Assembly (NCBI RefSeq): GCF_030272615.1
Contig: NC_081415.1
Span: 374,025,009-374,089,008, forward strand
Source of the DNA: Cryptomeria japonica
Lineage: Eukaryota > Streptophyta > Pinopsida > Cupressales > Cupressaceae
Length of the DNA: 64,000 nt
Direction: 5' to 3'
Both the position numbers and the translations under genes were made by a program. The number at the start of each line of letters is the position of its first letter. Within the stretch, counting starts at the first letter, position 1. The notes beneath the pieces were generated by a model. That model did not search any database. It was not told the DNA's origin and worked only from the letters and a program-made list of their open reading frames with translations. Positions 11,938 to 24,262 of this stretch are shown one piece after another.

Positions 11938-12486
11938 TGCTTGATCACTTGCTCACTTGAATTTGTATAATTAGATGCAAAACTTTGTGGAGATATCTAT
12001 CTCAAATTAGCGGGTAAGAATTTATTTTATACCTCACCTCATGAAACATATTTGAATTTACAAAGTATGTTGACACGGGAAAGAAATTGCCACCTACATT
12101 TTTTGATTGTTGAAGGGTCCAAAATTAATACCCTTTAGCTTGGACAAGGGCACCTCAAGCACCCTTCTCTAGCCAATCAAGTCTAAATAAATGACTAAAC
12201 AACAAGGTGAAAATGAGGATTGCAATTTGAACTTTGTGTGAGCATCAACAGGGACAACCAAAGCACAAAAGGCCATAATTCTAAAGTGAGGCCTAAGTGA
12301 GTATGAAATTATATAGGGATACAATTTATGATGTTGAAGATATAATTTATAGTTATTTTGATTAAAATTGGTTTCAATGTCTTGTATTTTATAAGAAGTT
12401 GTAATTGATATAAAATTTGAAGTTAGATAGTAATTTGTGTGATTTCAAAGAAACCCTAACACATAGAAAAACCTTAGTGCACCAAA
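11938..12486 (+). other. Leader upstream of P1, no gene
   Basis: This is non-coding and lies between the element B TSD and the P1 start. It is probably the 5' untranslated region of the element that carried P1. I see no LTR or PBS in it. Confidence 0.4.
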
Positions 12487-13560
12487 ATGGTCAACACATC
12501 ATACATGAAGATGAAATTGGAAAGAGATTTGTTTATTCAATGTCCAGGGTCTACAAAGAAACTAGTGGACCTGTCTAAGAAGAAAATATATAAGAAGAAG
12601 AATATAGATGAAATATTTGTAGACACCTTAGAAGAAATTAGAGATGCAATTTTACCTACTCCAATGTAGTCATTGTTCAAGCACTAATACAAAAAGAGGA
12701 TGTCAATATTATCCATAAGGAGCGATTGGTATCTTGATATAAGGAGATTTGTAGTCCCTAATGTATTTTTTCATGCAAAATGTGTTTGCATAGTAGCTAA
12801 TAGACATGGTGTTAAATCAAAGAAGGTTTTTGTACCTAAGGGGACTCCCATACTTGCATTCACAATGTCTCTTGTTGTCAAGGATTTCAATCTGAGTAGG
12901 GTTTCTAATAAGATCATAGACTTGGAGAGTTTCAAAGCTAGATATGAAAATCACAGAATTAATTATAGATCGATAAAGATCCCAAGTCATAAAGTAAAAG
13001 GGCTAGTTGGAAAGGGAGTCAAATTATTTGAGAAGGAGCCCTTTACCATTGAAACATTTGAATATTACTTCATCAAGACATTCTACTCATTATGTCGAAT
13101 TCTTGGTGAAGATGCAGAGCGAAGAATGTAGATTTCCATAATGTACATGGCATAGATATTCAAGATGATACAATGAATGTTGAATTTGATTTTGTCACAT
13201 AATTGGTAAATCAAGTGCACAAACAAATAGTGACCATCAAGGAAAATCTCGTAGAATAAGAATTCAAATGGTATTTTCTAATGTGTCATATTATTTTTTT
13301 AGCAGAGAGAGAAATATGGGATAAAACCCCAAGGGTGAGAAGGTTTTATGAGAAAAAGAACATTCTCCCAGTGCAGTGTTGGACCTATCTATGGGTTGGG
13401 GAGTGTGAGAATTTTGATTTTATAATCTTTGAGGAATTTTTTGTTAGAAAATTGACGACATACCTTGGAGAACAAGTAGAGAGGATTCCCAAGTAGCTGA
13501 AGGATTTTATCAAATCCCATGAGAGGAATATAGAGTTGGAAGTGAAAATTGGGAAATTGG
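12487..13560 (+). pseudogene. P1, N-terminal half of a P-family ORF, decayed
   Basis: It reads from ATG 12487 to about 13560 through stops near 12667 and 13131 and at least one frameshift. It matches the P4 protein in order: VVPNVFFHAKCVCIVAN against VPGVFMDVDLLTLIAQN, then FYSLCRILGEDAERRM against MYWALSQIFGEDVEKNM. A later W-x-FF-VRKLT-RIPK block matches a FASKIRFLL-RIHK block. The remainder resumes at 28310, after element C and an LTR-like repeat that interrupt it. Function is unknown; see P4 for the domain description. Confidence 0.65.
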
Positions 13561-13569
13561 TATTTGAGC

Positions 13570-13797
13570 TCTAGTGCTGAAAATTTGAAATTCAAAATGA
13601 AAGAAAACAACAATGTAAACTTCCTTTCAAATCTAAGAAAATCCTCTAGATAGAGCTCAATAAAGGAAAATTTAAAATAAATCATAACATCAAACAAGCA
13701 AATCAAATGTTACCAAAACCTCCATTGTTGAATGATTTGCTCCAAGGATATGGTGGTATGTGGTTGCTCCTTTCAAATGAATTTATTATGACAACAT
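13570..13797 (+). repeat. Direct repeat X, left copy (partner at 27489-27690)
   Basis: About 230 bp align with 27489-27690. Shared landmarks are CAAAATGAAAG, TAGAGCTCAA, AAACCTCCATTGTTGAAT and GATATGGTGGTATGTGG. The two copies lie on either side of element C, which inserted between them. They may be two LTR ends of a small older element inside P1. Confidence 0.65.
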
Positions 13798-14704
13798 GTA
13801 TCTGTTGGCTTGATGATGATTGTAATATATTCATCATTTGTTGTCATTGACGAAACACTCACACACACTCACATGATTATATTGACTACTGGTGTAACTT
13901 CAATTGTTTACTCTGTTAACCGGTATGCTAGAGTTTATACTAAGAGGTTTATCTCTAACCGATACTTTGTGTCAACCGGTATGTGCATAAGAGACAGTCT
14001 GTGATTATACTAAGTGGACATCAAGATGAAGATTAAGATGGAGATCAAGCGGAGATTTAAGGACAATGGTTCATATGTTTTATTCAAACTGGTATTTGAT
14101 TGTTCCTACCGGTATTTGGTAATTTTGTGATGAGTTACCACATTTCATGATGAGTTACTTGCACTGACTGCTTGGCGGCAATTTTTGTGATGAGTTATGA
14201 TCACTTGTCCCAATACACCGCACCTAGGAAATTATGTTATGATTTCTTAAGGCCGACATGAAATCATAAGGTCTATATATTGACATCGCAATGAATTATT
14301 TGATACAGTGAAAAGTGTTATGTTATGTGCGAAAGGAAAAAAGAGTTAAGTTACAGAGTATGCAGAAGAGCAGTGTTGAATATGTTTAGGATCTGATTAA
14401 GCAAGTATTGTGCTACTTAGAACAAATCAAACCATTCTTGTTGTTTTCTAACCATTACAACAGAATCAAATCCCCTAACTGGGTAAGCTCTAACAAGCTT
14501 TAATGTATAAATCCTTTAACAGGGTGTCTTGGGACTCATTAAAATTGAGTAAAGTTTAGAGGCCCATTTCAAAAATTTTCTCTACTTTCCCAAATAAGTC
14601 AGTTTGAATAGCCTAGTTAGAGAGAGGGCAGAATGGAGCCAATTGATTTTCAAAGGGTAAGGCTTTGAAAACTTGTTGTAAACCTTTCATTTGACCTATG
14701 CAGT

Positions 14705-15560
14705 GATGTGAAACTTTGAGATTTCAGTTTGGATAAGTTTATCAGGTACCCATTCAAATGGGTGAGCTGAAAGTGCATTTTAGGCACAAATGCAGATTTG
14801 ACTAAGTAGCCTACTTTGAGTGTTTATTTATTTTTCCCTGTTGATCATCATGAAGAATTTAAAATTGGGTTCAATTCTATGCATAAATTTGAGTTATCTT
14901 GCAAAATTTCAAGTTCTTATGAATCCATTTGCTTAATTTTCAAAGCTCAATCCGTTTGCAGTTTGTGAGGTTTGACAAGTCCCTGTTTCAGCTGCTAGTC
15001 GGAGCCCTGCTTTGCATAAGTGTAAAAGTTGCCTCAGTGAATAGAATGTCAGAATGTTTATTCCAGGCTATTTTTGGTATAAATGATAAGCCGTGTTTCA
15101 AATTTCAAGCTCCTACAAATCCGTTTGATCGGTTTTCAAGAGGGTTCCTCGAGCCATCTGTTTCAGGGATCCATACTTTCATTGCCGTATCAGCTAAAGT
15201 TGCTATTTTCATGAACGCGCCATTCGTATCCAGTCAGTCTTTTGGTCAAACTAAATGTTCTAAGATTTGATATATAGCTCAAGGTACCTATGTATCAAAT
15301 TTGAGGGTCTACGAAGATCATTTGATATTTTTAAGAAAGGCATCATGTGTTGCTTGAACATTGACTTCATCAGGTCCGTAGTGTCGACAAAGCTAGTTGG
15401 TCATTTTTTGAAAATTAATATCTCTTTGCTCAGGATTTGTCTTGAGAAACCATTTGGTAGATTTCATGCTTGTATATTAGAGTACACACCTGTCAGTTTG
15501 CAAGGTCCATAAAGGTGTTTTGACTGGTTTGAAAATTATGTCTACGCGATTAAATGCGAA
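14705..15560 (+). repeat. Degenerate tandem repeat (about 195-bp period) in solo LTR A2
   Basis: A motif like TCAAATTTCAAGCTCCTACA followed by a TTGATCGGTTTTCAA-type end recurs at about 14903, 15099, 15296 and 15490, with a weaker one at about 14710. Spacings are near 195. Units are strongly diverged, so this is old tandem structure within the LTR. Confidence 0.55.
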
Positions 15561-17004
15561 AATGTGGCGCAAGCGCCTGAAAGTTGCAAAACTCAGTTTA
15601 ATGATCTAAAAATGGTGCTGATTGATTCCAGAGGTATGTTTAAGGTCATGAGGTATTTCAAAGGTTAGTTGCATGAAAACGATTTTTTTTAGTCGGACCG
15701 ACTTTGGGGCCCGACCTGGCTCATGCCCGTACATTGATTTTATTGGCGTTTTATTGGCAACTTTGTTTACTGGGAGAATTTTAGAACATTTAACTTTGTG
15801 ATATTTAATTAATGGAATCTATAGTTATTTTGCATGGTATTGGCATGCTTATCAATGATAAAGTCTATCAAAGGCATTCATATTATCTTATCAAGAATAA
15901 TGCACACCTTCATGGCTACAACACTATGGAGATGGAGCATACACAGTTGTTGTCACACCCTCATTAATGGATCCATTTGTTGGAGTTCAATGAGAACCCT
16001 CCCTCCATGTGTGAGCAGCTCCAAGCAAAGAAAATGGAATTGAAAATCAAGAAATTACAAGAACGGGAAAAAGAGCTAATTGATTTAGCAAATGCAAATG
16101 GGCATGTGAAATGCCAATTTTAAATCCTCTCCTGGCAGATTGCATGGAGTTTGGGAGGAGACAAAGAAGTTTTTAATAAAATGCAGTAGACAAAGGAGGG
16201 CATTAATAAATTTCAGCAAATGAAACTCAAGCAAAGGCCTGGCAGGTGAATGCCATACCAAATCCAACGCAACATGTAAAAGAAAGAAAGAGTTTAATAT
16301 AAATGCAAAGGTGCAGAGCCTAGTCTCCATGCCCAACCAACATCCTCCTTTGTCCAGCAACTTTTACCAGTCCTCCCTACATAGCATGAGATGGGAAAAG
16401 GCATATATAAAACTCTGAACAAGATGCAATTTGCGGTAGCATCCTCTCTGCGTGGCTAATAGAAGGATTTAAAAGCTTTCAAGCGATGCAATCAAGAGGG
16501 CACGTAGGGGGTTTTCAGACTATAGAGAGTGCATTGGTAGGCATAAAGTTTGAGTGATGGGTGAGTTGAAGAAATGGTGGAGCTCCAATGCAAACAGAGC
16601 ACTCCTTGCATGGATAGTGAAGGGGCAGCGTTGAAGCCTCAAGCCAATGCAAATAGAGCACTCCCTAGTTGGATGAGGAGAGCCTCAAGAAGTAACTTCT
16701 ACAATAGAATTAGCAGCCACATTGAAGATGAAGCCCCTGTGTGTGGTGAATGAGGAAGAGGAGCCATTAAAGTCTCAGAAAACTCTTTAAAAATGCACAG
16801 TTTCAGGCAAACACATTATCCCACATTGGTGGTGGGAGTGAAAGTTTTAATATTTATAACCAAGGCTTTACCCATCCATAGTGTCAAAGCTTTGGGCTTT
16901 TGATGAATGGTTTAACTTGGGTGCCCAAGCGGACCCCATGCACATGGGCAGGCTTCCTGAGGCAACCAAGGAGGCTGCTAGGTGGTGACAAAGTGGACCC
17001 CACG

Positions 17005-17285
17005 CGGGCACAAATCCTGAGGTAGGCGTGGATTCACAAGCCAAAGATGCTTGCTAGTTAAGCTCTGCGAAATGGCAAAAAGCTCAGCGGAAGGAGTTAA
17101 AGACCATGCAAGTTTAGGAGAGCCAACGACTAGCGCGATTTCACGAAAGGAAGATGCTTGCTGGTTAAGGTTCGTAAAATCATGAAGGTTTAAAGAGCAT
17201 GCAAGTTGCAGAGGATCCATTGGCCGGCGTGACTTCTTGACCTGAAGATGCAAGCTCATTAGCCATCGTGAAATGGCGAAAGCCA
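17005..17285 (+). repeat. Three copies of a repeat unit shared with 48113-49372
   Basis: Units at about 17016-17083, 17119-17187 and 17213-17282 share AAGATGC followed by TTAG/TTAA and a GCGAAATGGCGAAA-type end. In reverse complement they match the core of the repeats downstream of element E's integrase. Confidence 0.6.
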
Positions 17286-17458
17286 GGTGGTAGGTCCAGG
17301 TGGTGGTCCAGCTCATGGGTCTCGTCCAGTGTTGCTGAGGTGGTGATTATGTGGCAATGATGTGGAGTGCAGATGGCAGTCCCGTGGCGCATAGGTGGTA
17401 GTGACGAGGCAGTCCAGGTGGCTAATCAGTGGGGTGTCATCCCAGTGGATCCCATCAG

Positions 17459-17544
17459 CCAATCAGAGGCTACCACGTGGCAAGGCATTTGTGGCAAAAA
17501 TAGATGAAAAATTAAAATTAAATGATAAAGTTTCAACTATATAG
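17459..17544 (+). promoter_or_regulatory. Candidate LTR promoter in A2: CCAAT, G-box, TATA
   Basis: CCAAT (17459-17463), CCACGTGG containing the G-box CACGTG (17474-17479) and TATATAG (17538-17544) occur in order within 86 bases. The arrangement suits a plant core promoter for the LTR. It is not tested. Confidence 0.35.
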
Positions 17545-19107
17545 AAAATCCAAAAATTTAGATGATGTGCACATATCCAAGTTTAATTCACCCCGAGGTC
17601 CATTTTTGGTGAAATAGGCAAGTATTATATATCGTTGGAAAGCTCTCGGGATGAATAATGTAGTTATGTAGTTAATTTTAAGAGCTTTGGGATATTTTGA
17701 GATCATTTTCCATGGGAAAGTGAAAGGAAAATGAAATTTAGTTAGAAGAAAAGACACTTGGCAGTGTGTTATGCAAAATCTTTTTTTTTTCCCTCTCCTT
17801 CTTAATTATAAGGGTTCTAGAAATTTGGAGGATGGCTCCATATTTTCATGGTTTATAACTCTGAGTTTCCTTCAAGATTGTACAGGGCAAGACTTTTTCT
17901 TTCAGTAATGGAGTTCAATTCTTTGTTATAGGTGTTCTTAGTTGCAAGTTCTTGTGTATGTAAGGCATGCATAAATTCATACAAAATTTGTCTCTGAAAT
18001 GTATCTTCATTTTTTTCAAATCTTATTCTTAAGGAGGATCAAGTTTGTCATGATCAATTGTGTCTGTGAGTGTAATGCTTGTTTGTAGGTAATCTTCAAG
18101 GAAGATTTTAAACTCCGTGAGCAAACATTAATAAAATAGGATCCATGTATGTGGATCTGATATTTTCTGTGGATAAGCTTAGTAATGCATTTATGCAAGG
18201 CATTAATGCAGGAATATTTTATGATGAAGATGGATTTGCAATGAGTGTTTTCATTTGTAGTTTGATGTATGACTCTGTTGCCCTTGGATAAGGCACTGAT
18301 CTTGCATATTTTGGGGTTTTCTCAGAGACTTAAAATTCAAATCAGAATATCTACCTTTGTTTTATGTTCTGTGGGATTGTTTCATCCATCTCATGCTTCA
18401 ACTTAGTTGAGATGTCAATGTGGATCTAGCCCATCTACAATAACCTCCTAGTTGTTAAGCCCTTGTGAGATCTATCTGCTTTATTGATGTTGTTATAGGT
18501 GTGTAATAGGTTTAATTTTAAGCATCAAAGGTATACCCACCTAGGTTGTGCAGAGCCTGAAGAGTAGAAGGATTCATATGCTTGTCATGTTGTCCAAGCC
18601 CTGAGGTTCTTCATTGAATTGGCTACTTCATAGATCAATTGCAGGTGTACTTGGGTTAATTAGTTTTGATGACCAACAGGGTGATCCATTAGTTTGGATT
18701 CAGAAATCCTCCATCGAGGTTTCTCCTAATAGGGTAGTACCTTTAATAGGGTATAAGTTTCTAATCAAGCTTTGGGATCTCTAACAAGATTCATTCCTAG
18801 CAGGGCACTTTGTAGACCTTAACTGGTTAGTTATCTATTACTGTAGATAGTTAACTTGTGAGTTCCATCTCACCATGGTTTCTACCTATTTAGGTTTTCT
18901 ACGTACAAACACTTGTGTTATGGTGGATGCTTTACTTTTTGTGGATGTTGTTATATCATTATGGATTGTATGCATTGTGTTTAAAAGCTTTGTTAAGTTC
19001 ATCTACTAGTTAGTGTTTGAAGTAGTTTTATTTTTGGTGTCACTGATTTACCCCCCCTCTTAGTGCTTTGAAGCCTAATTGCTTAGAACGGAGCCTTGAA
19101 ACCACCA

Positions 19108-20382
19108 TGGGGGACATGAGCTACTCCGAGATAGCTAGAGAGCTAGAAGCTAGCAGAAATGAACTTAAAACCCTTAGGGTCAAACTGAAAGCTTCACAAG
19201 TCAAAAGGAGAGAGCTAACTGAATAAATATTAGAGATATTTGATAATAGTTCTTCAGATGAAGCCAATATTGATGCTTTAGCAGAGGAAGTTGAAAATTT
19301 AAATGGTGAGAAATTGAATCTAAGGAGAGAGCTAGAAGGTCTCACTATCCGCATGAGTCAGGAACTGGAATCCAGAAGAGCTGCTGAAGATCTTATCAAG
19401 GAAAGAGATCAAGATATTACAAAGATCAAATGAGAAAGTGTCACTATGCATGAGCATTTGATTGCTAAAAGAGAAGAAAAGCAAACTCGCATCATCTCTA
19501 AGAGAGAACCTACCAAAGCATAATGAAGATCTCATCAAACAACTTACTGAAGCCAATGAGAATTTGGAGAAGTTAAGAAGAAGTTATACCATGCTGGAAG
19601 AACAAATTCAATCATAAATAATGAAGGGTGATATATTTGGACTTGGTTTTCACACAATTGAAAAAGGTGAATCCTCCAGTACAAAGAGCAACAATCCTAA
19701 GAACAAATCTGCTCCTAAGATCAATAAGCCTACCGTTAAGAAGGTCTTTAAACCTGTTTGTTTTGTTTGCCATAAACCTAGTCACACTGCAAATTTTTGT
19801 ATAGATAAACCTAACAAAAATACAAGTTACAATACTAATGCTAGGTATGTGTCCAAGAAATTTGAAGGTCATTGCTTCACATGTGGAATATATGGACATA
19901 GATCTGTTGAGTGCAGATATGGAGAAAACATTCCTGTACCACACATGCATCCAAGACCAAATGGTTACCAGATGAGGAACGTTGACAACTGGGTAAACTT
20001 GAACTGACAAAGACCCTATGACAACCAATTTAGTCCATTTGAGATGGAAAAGGTAACAAATGTTATTTTCACCATTTGTAATAACTTTGGTCATGTGGCT
20101 ATGAACTGCAAAAGAAGAACATGAAGAGGAAATGCAGGACCTTGGAGATCATCTGGTATGGCCTGTTATCACTATAACAAACCAAGGCACTTAGCAAAAT
20201 TTTGTAGATCCAGAAATAGCAAACTGGTCAATTCTTCTAAGGATCAAAAAGGAAAGCAAAAAGTTAATGTTGAAGAAACTAGAGAGGAAATGAATCGGAT
20301 TTGGAAGAAGAAAAGTGATGACTCACCTAGAGAAGAAACCGTTCCTTCACCCAGTGAAGAGAACCCTACACTGATGACTTAA
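19108..20382 (+). pseudogene. gag: Element C gag tail: coiled coil and zinc knuckles, decayed
   Basis: It starts at ATG 19108 (MGDMSYSEIARELEASRNEL), soon after the LTR. Coiled coil extends to about 19610 with stops and a frameshift near 19450-19500. The Sirevirus-like signature SYTMLEEQIQS followed by FGLGF is visible near 19580-19650, matching SYEASKMLDEQL-GLGY in D. Knuckles are CFVCHKPSHTANFC, CFTCGIYGHRSVEC, a damaged TICNNFGHVAMNC and CYHYNKPRHLAKFC (second Cys to Tyr). The tail EMNRIWKKK matches the MIWKKK tail of B and D. The capsid domain is absent as in B and D. Confidence 0.8.
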
Positions 20383-20835
20383 ACCTTTTTAATATGGTTA
20401 AGGGAAGCTTAATGATTAAAATACCTTTGGACCCCTTATGAAAAATGAGTGGGAAAAGAATTTTGAAAGATGAAATTTTGGTAACTTTCTGTCAATATGT
20501 TATCAACCGGTTTTCCCCTTGAGTGGTGAAATTAGGGTTTGTAACCCTAACAGGTGAGCATTTAATGTAGTAGGTAAAAAGGATAAAAGCAAGTTTTACT
20601 TTGTCATTTTCACCCTAACACATTCAAGAAATAAATTTGGAGTGCTTGTTGAGCTGAGAAAGATTGTTTTGCTGTTAATTATAGAATTGTTTCGTGATTT
20701 GTGAAATTAAGCTAAATTGAAGGTTGTAGAAGGTCAAACCTGTGTGCACTTGGGAATTTCAACTGGTAAATGGGGCAACATGCATGAAACAAGGTATTGC
20801 TTTGAACATACTACTTTGAATATTGTTCATCTGAA
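20383..20835 (+). other. Spacer between gag tail and Q in element C, where pol is missing
   Basis: About 450 bases, with no pol motif and no gene. The same spacer position and similar length occur in B and D. Confidence 0.6.
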
Positions 20836-23800
20836 ATGGCATCAACTTAAAAGACTGTAGAGAGGTTAATGATTACTTCTGAGCCTATGAAAGTTGTAAA
20901 GGCAGAACAAATTGTGTCATATAATGCATTGTCACAAGTTTCAAGTGGAGTTTTGGTCAAAGGTGATTTTTCTAGTTACATTGACTGCAAGATAGAAGAT
21001 TTAGGATCTCTATACATTTACACATAGTTGAAATCACTTTGTGATGAGAACGGTAAGATTAAGACAAAGTATGCTAGGGTTTTTGAAAAGGGTTTTCATA
21101 ATGCCACTTATTGTCTTGAATATTTCGAAGAAGCACATATTAGAATCATTTTGAGTCGAGTTCATTGAGAAAACATGTATTTAGAAAGAACTCACACAAT
21201 TACAATGGAATCCATTTAGGCTGTGACTGACTATTTCTCAACTGGTGAAGTACCTGAGTTAAGGAGAATTTCTAAGGATATTGTCTTCAACTTAATCGGT
21301 TCTACATTTGATGGGCATGCTTTTTCCATTAACAATATTAAAGACCCTATAGTAAAACTAGTAGCAATGGTAATAGGCTACCAAGTATTTTACTCTAGTA
21401 GACTTAACAGTGTCCGTTCAGCAGCAGTTCATGTAGCTCACAAAATGATCATTGATAATGCAATTATGATCTCTGTGAAGCTATCAGGAGTCAATTGTTT
21501 TTGAATTTGCAATCTATCAAGAAGGATAGCAATTTGAAATTCAAGTTTGGTCAGCTATTAGTTGGACTATTCTTTTATTTTCAGAACTTTCTACCAAGAA
21601 TTGGAGACATTGAGTGGTCAAAGGACTCACCGGTCTTGACACAAATTAAGAACAACATCAAGGCTGTAAAGAATACTTTCCTTGCTGCCATGAATAAGTA
21701 TTTTAACGAGTTCCAAAAGAAAATGAGCATGAGAATGAGACTACCAAAAGAACTGGTAAAGCACTTTGAAAAGGATATAATCTTCACTGTTACCACTAAT
21801 TTTTGTCTGATGCAAGCAATTGAGCCAAGAGAGGAAGAAATGGAAGACATGAGTTATGAGGTAAACTATGATCTACTGGTTGGTTATGCTAATACTCTAT
21901 TAGCATCACCTAATGACAAAAAGAAGGCAAAATTGGACATTGTGGCAGTCCAAGATGCACTTGCACAAACCAGTACTGCACTTGTTTAAAGTGCAAGAGG
22001 AAAGATTAAAAAATTTGGTGAAGCATCTCCAACAATAAAGAGTACTAGGGTTACCCAGAGTGTCCTAACCAAAAAGGAACTGAAACCCAAAGTATATATT
22101 AAAAAGGAGACAAAGAAGAGAGGCAAAAAATTAATTTTGCAACTAGAGTCTGAGGGAATGGATTCTAATGAAGAACCAAAGAAGGAAAAAACAACCGACA
22201 TAATATCCAAGAAGGTTAAGGAAGTGCCAAAGGCAACTATTCCTATTTATATAGCATCTTTCAAGCCAAAAACCCATTTTGAAAGAATAATGAAGACATT
22301 GAGGATGAATAGGTTTGACAATGTAAAAGAGCATTTTGATTCCTTCACTGAAAATGAGAAAGAGCAAGTGATTCAACAGGTAATCACTCATTTGTGTCAT
22401 TAAAAAAGATATCCACATGAACTAGAAAAGGATATCTCAAATTCTTTGTACACTATTCTTTTGAATAACTGGGAGGAAGCTATTAAATTAGAAAATAAAT
22501 CATTGATGAGGTATTTGTACAATATTTCTCTGAATTTTCTAAACATGATATTAGTGATTTAGTTGCTAGATACAAACCTTAGTTTACATTCAAAGCAAGA
22601 AGACTGAATTTACTCAGTGGAAAGAAGGTGATTGTTGAAACCGAGACCCATCAAATAGCCTGTGAAATCAAAAAAATGGAAGAACTCATCCAATCCTCTA
22701 TGAATGAGGATAATGTTGTTGATGATGTTAATGGAATGGAAATGGATGAAGAAGAGATTATTCAACCCGATGAGGTCTATCCTCTCAAGAAAAATGATGA
22801 ATCCATTATTCATGTTGTTGATGATGTTCAAGACACAGTTGACCTATCTGGAGATGACATTGCACCAGATATGGAGCCTCCTGCCAATGCTGATGTACAG
22901 GTTACCTTAGTTGAGCAACCGACAACTCAACTAAAAGTGGACAATCCACCGGCAACAGAACAACTGGAGAAACCCCAATCTCCATCGGTCATTGAAGTTA
23001 TTCAGAAGGAGCCTACTGAAATTGTTGTCACACAGTCCTCTAAAAAGTAAACATAGAATAATACAAAGAAATCAATCATTATGGTTGTATCCTCTGAACC
23101 AGCAAAGCAGAAACAACTTGATGAAGATGATGATGATTCTCTAAGTATCTCAGGACCTATTGATATGAACAATTTGAGTGCATCAGAAATGATGAAGATT
23201 GCAAATGTCATGCAATCTAGAGTGCATAAGAAGAGATTGAAAGAGCAAAGGGTTGAAGTTGAAACAATTTAGATTGCAGTAGATATTTTATCTAGTCTGC
23301 TACCGGAAACATCTACAACACATCTATCTACACCTATTAGAAAATTGGTCAGTTAGTTGCAGATGCATCTGATCAAATCAAGTCACTAGAAGATGCTGCT
23401 CAACTATATGTTGAAAAGTGTCAGAAGAAGAAATATGGAGAAATATTGGCAAAGGATATTGATAGCAGCAAAATGGCTCTATCACACAATAAAATTCTAT
23501 TGAGTAAAGCTATTGAAACAAGAGGAAAGTATCTTTCTTCTACCTCCAATGTTACTTTCTTTTATTCTGACATTTCAAAAAGTCAAATTAAAACAGAGCA
23601 AGAACTGGAAAGGATATGCAATGCATATGTCCCACTCCAGGACTCTATACTTGCCTTTAGGAAATATGTAGATGATTTGCATAACACACTGGACATCTAT
23701 GATAATGAGAAGGCAAAGAGACTCTGATCTCTTAAAGAACTCAAAAGTTAGCTCACATCACAGGTAGACATACTTCAAAGAGCCCACTCCAATGCATACG

Positions 23801-23970
23801 TTGTTCTTGCAACCCTTGAAACCTGCACACTGGATTTAATGGATGAATTTCATTCACAATTGATGTCTACATTTGAGTATACTGAGAACATATTGGAATC
23901 ATGGGAAAATGCTTTTTCATAGATGAAGAAGAGCTACACTGATACTTTTATGAGACTAGCTAATGCATGA
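20836..23970 (+). pseudogene. Q ORF of element C, broken
   Basis: It starts MAST at 20836 and reads to TGA 23968-23970 through many stops and shifts. It aligns along its length with the Q of B and D: IILSRVH against VLSRVH; KFKFGQLLVGLFFYFQNFLPR against LKFGSLLVCMFFYFEKFFPS; the block MNKYFNEFQKKMSMRMRLP against MDDYFSKFQEKMHNRYRIP; and EPREEEMEDMSYEVNYD against the EPRTQS-MGYEIDFD block. Then come a Lys-rich stretch (about 22080-22240), an acidic/Pro/Thr stretch (22628-23050) and a C-terminal coiled coil (23081-23960). It is more diverged than B from D, so it represents a separate sub-lineage of the same element type. Confidence 0.72.
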
Positions 23971-24220
23971 ACTTTTAAGTTATTATTGTATATGCTGAAC
24001 ACTTTGATACAAATTTTCTCTCTATATATAATTTTACTTTTTCAATTTGGCATTGTTGTCAAAGGGGGAGTAGAAATATGTATGTGTGTTTTTGAAAACT
24101 TTGTATAATGTATGCATTAAGGGGGAGCATGAGTAAATTTGTAAATTTGTTGTGTGTGCACACTTAGCGGTATTATTGTAAAATTTTCTAAGTGTTGCCA
24201 TCAATGCCAAAGGGGAAGAT
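23971..24220 (+). promoter_or_regulatory. Multiple polypurine tracts of element C
   Basis: CAAAGGGGGAGTAG (about 24059-24072), AAGGGGGAGCATG (about 24118-24130) and CCAAAGGGGAAGAT (about 24207-24220, touching the LTR) repeat the pattern seen in B and D. Confidence 0.72.
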
Positions 24221-24262
24221 TGTTGGCTTGATGATGATTGTAATGTATTCATCATTTGTTGT

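Larger units (their letters stand above)
14527..18678 (+). mobile_element. A2: solo LTR (4.15 kb) of the A1 family
   Basis: The 5-bp TSD GGGTG flanks it (14522-14526 and 18679-18683), and removing it restores the sequence seen at 26757-26790 in the other LTR of C. It starts TCTTGG and ends CCAACA. Its start matches 3180-3470 and its end matches 1-224, both in element A1. No internal region is present, as expected after LTR-LTR recombination. At about 4.15 kb it is an unusually long LTR, as known in Tat/Ogre elements. Short ORFs within it are not coding. Confidence 0.9.
13803..19077 (+). repeat. Element C 5' LTR, split by a solo LTR
   Basis: The parts 13803-14526 and 18684-19077 together match the right LTR. 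A TATA candidate, GTCTATATATTG (14271-14282), sits about 470 bp into the LTR; the same site is at about 26526 in the right LTR at an equal offset. The end, CTTTGAAGCCTAA, has drifted from the right LTR's CTTTTCAAGTCCATCA. A decayed PBS may be present at about 19078-19094. Confidence 0.82.

Noticed and set aside
14929..15512. Two plus-strand ORFs (113 and 81 codons) in solo LTR A2
   Set aside because: They lie in a region explained by the 195-bp tandem repeats and LTR sequence; no family motif is present.
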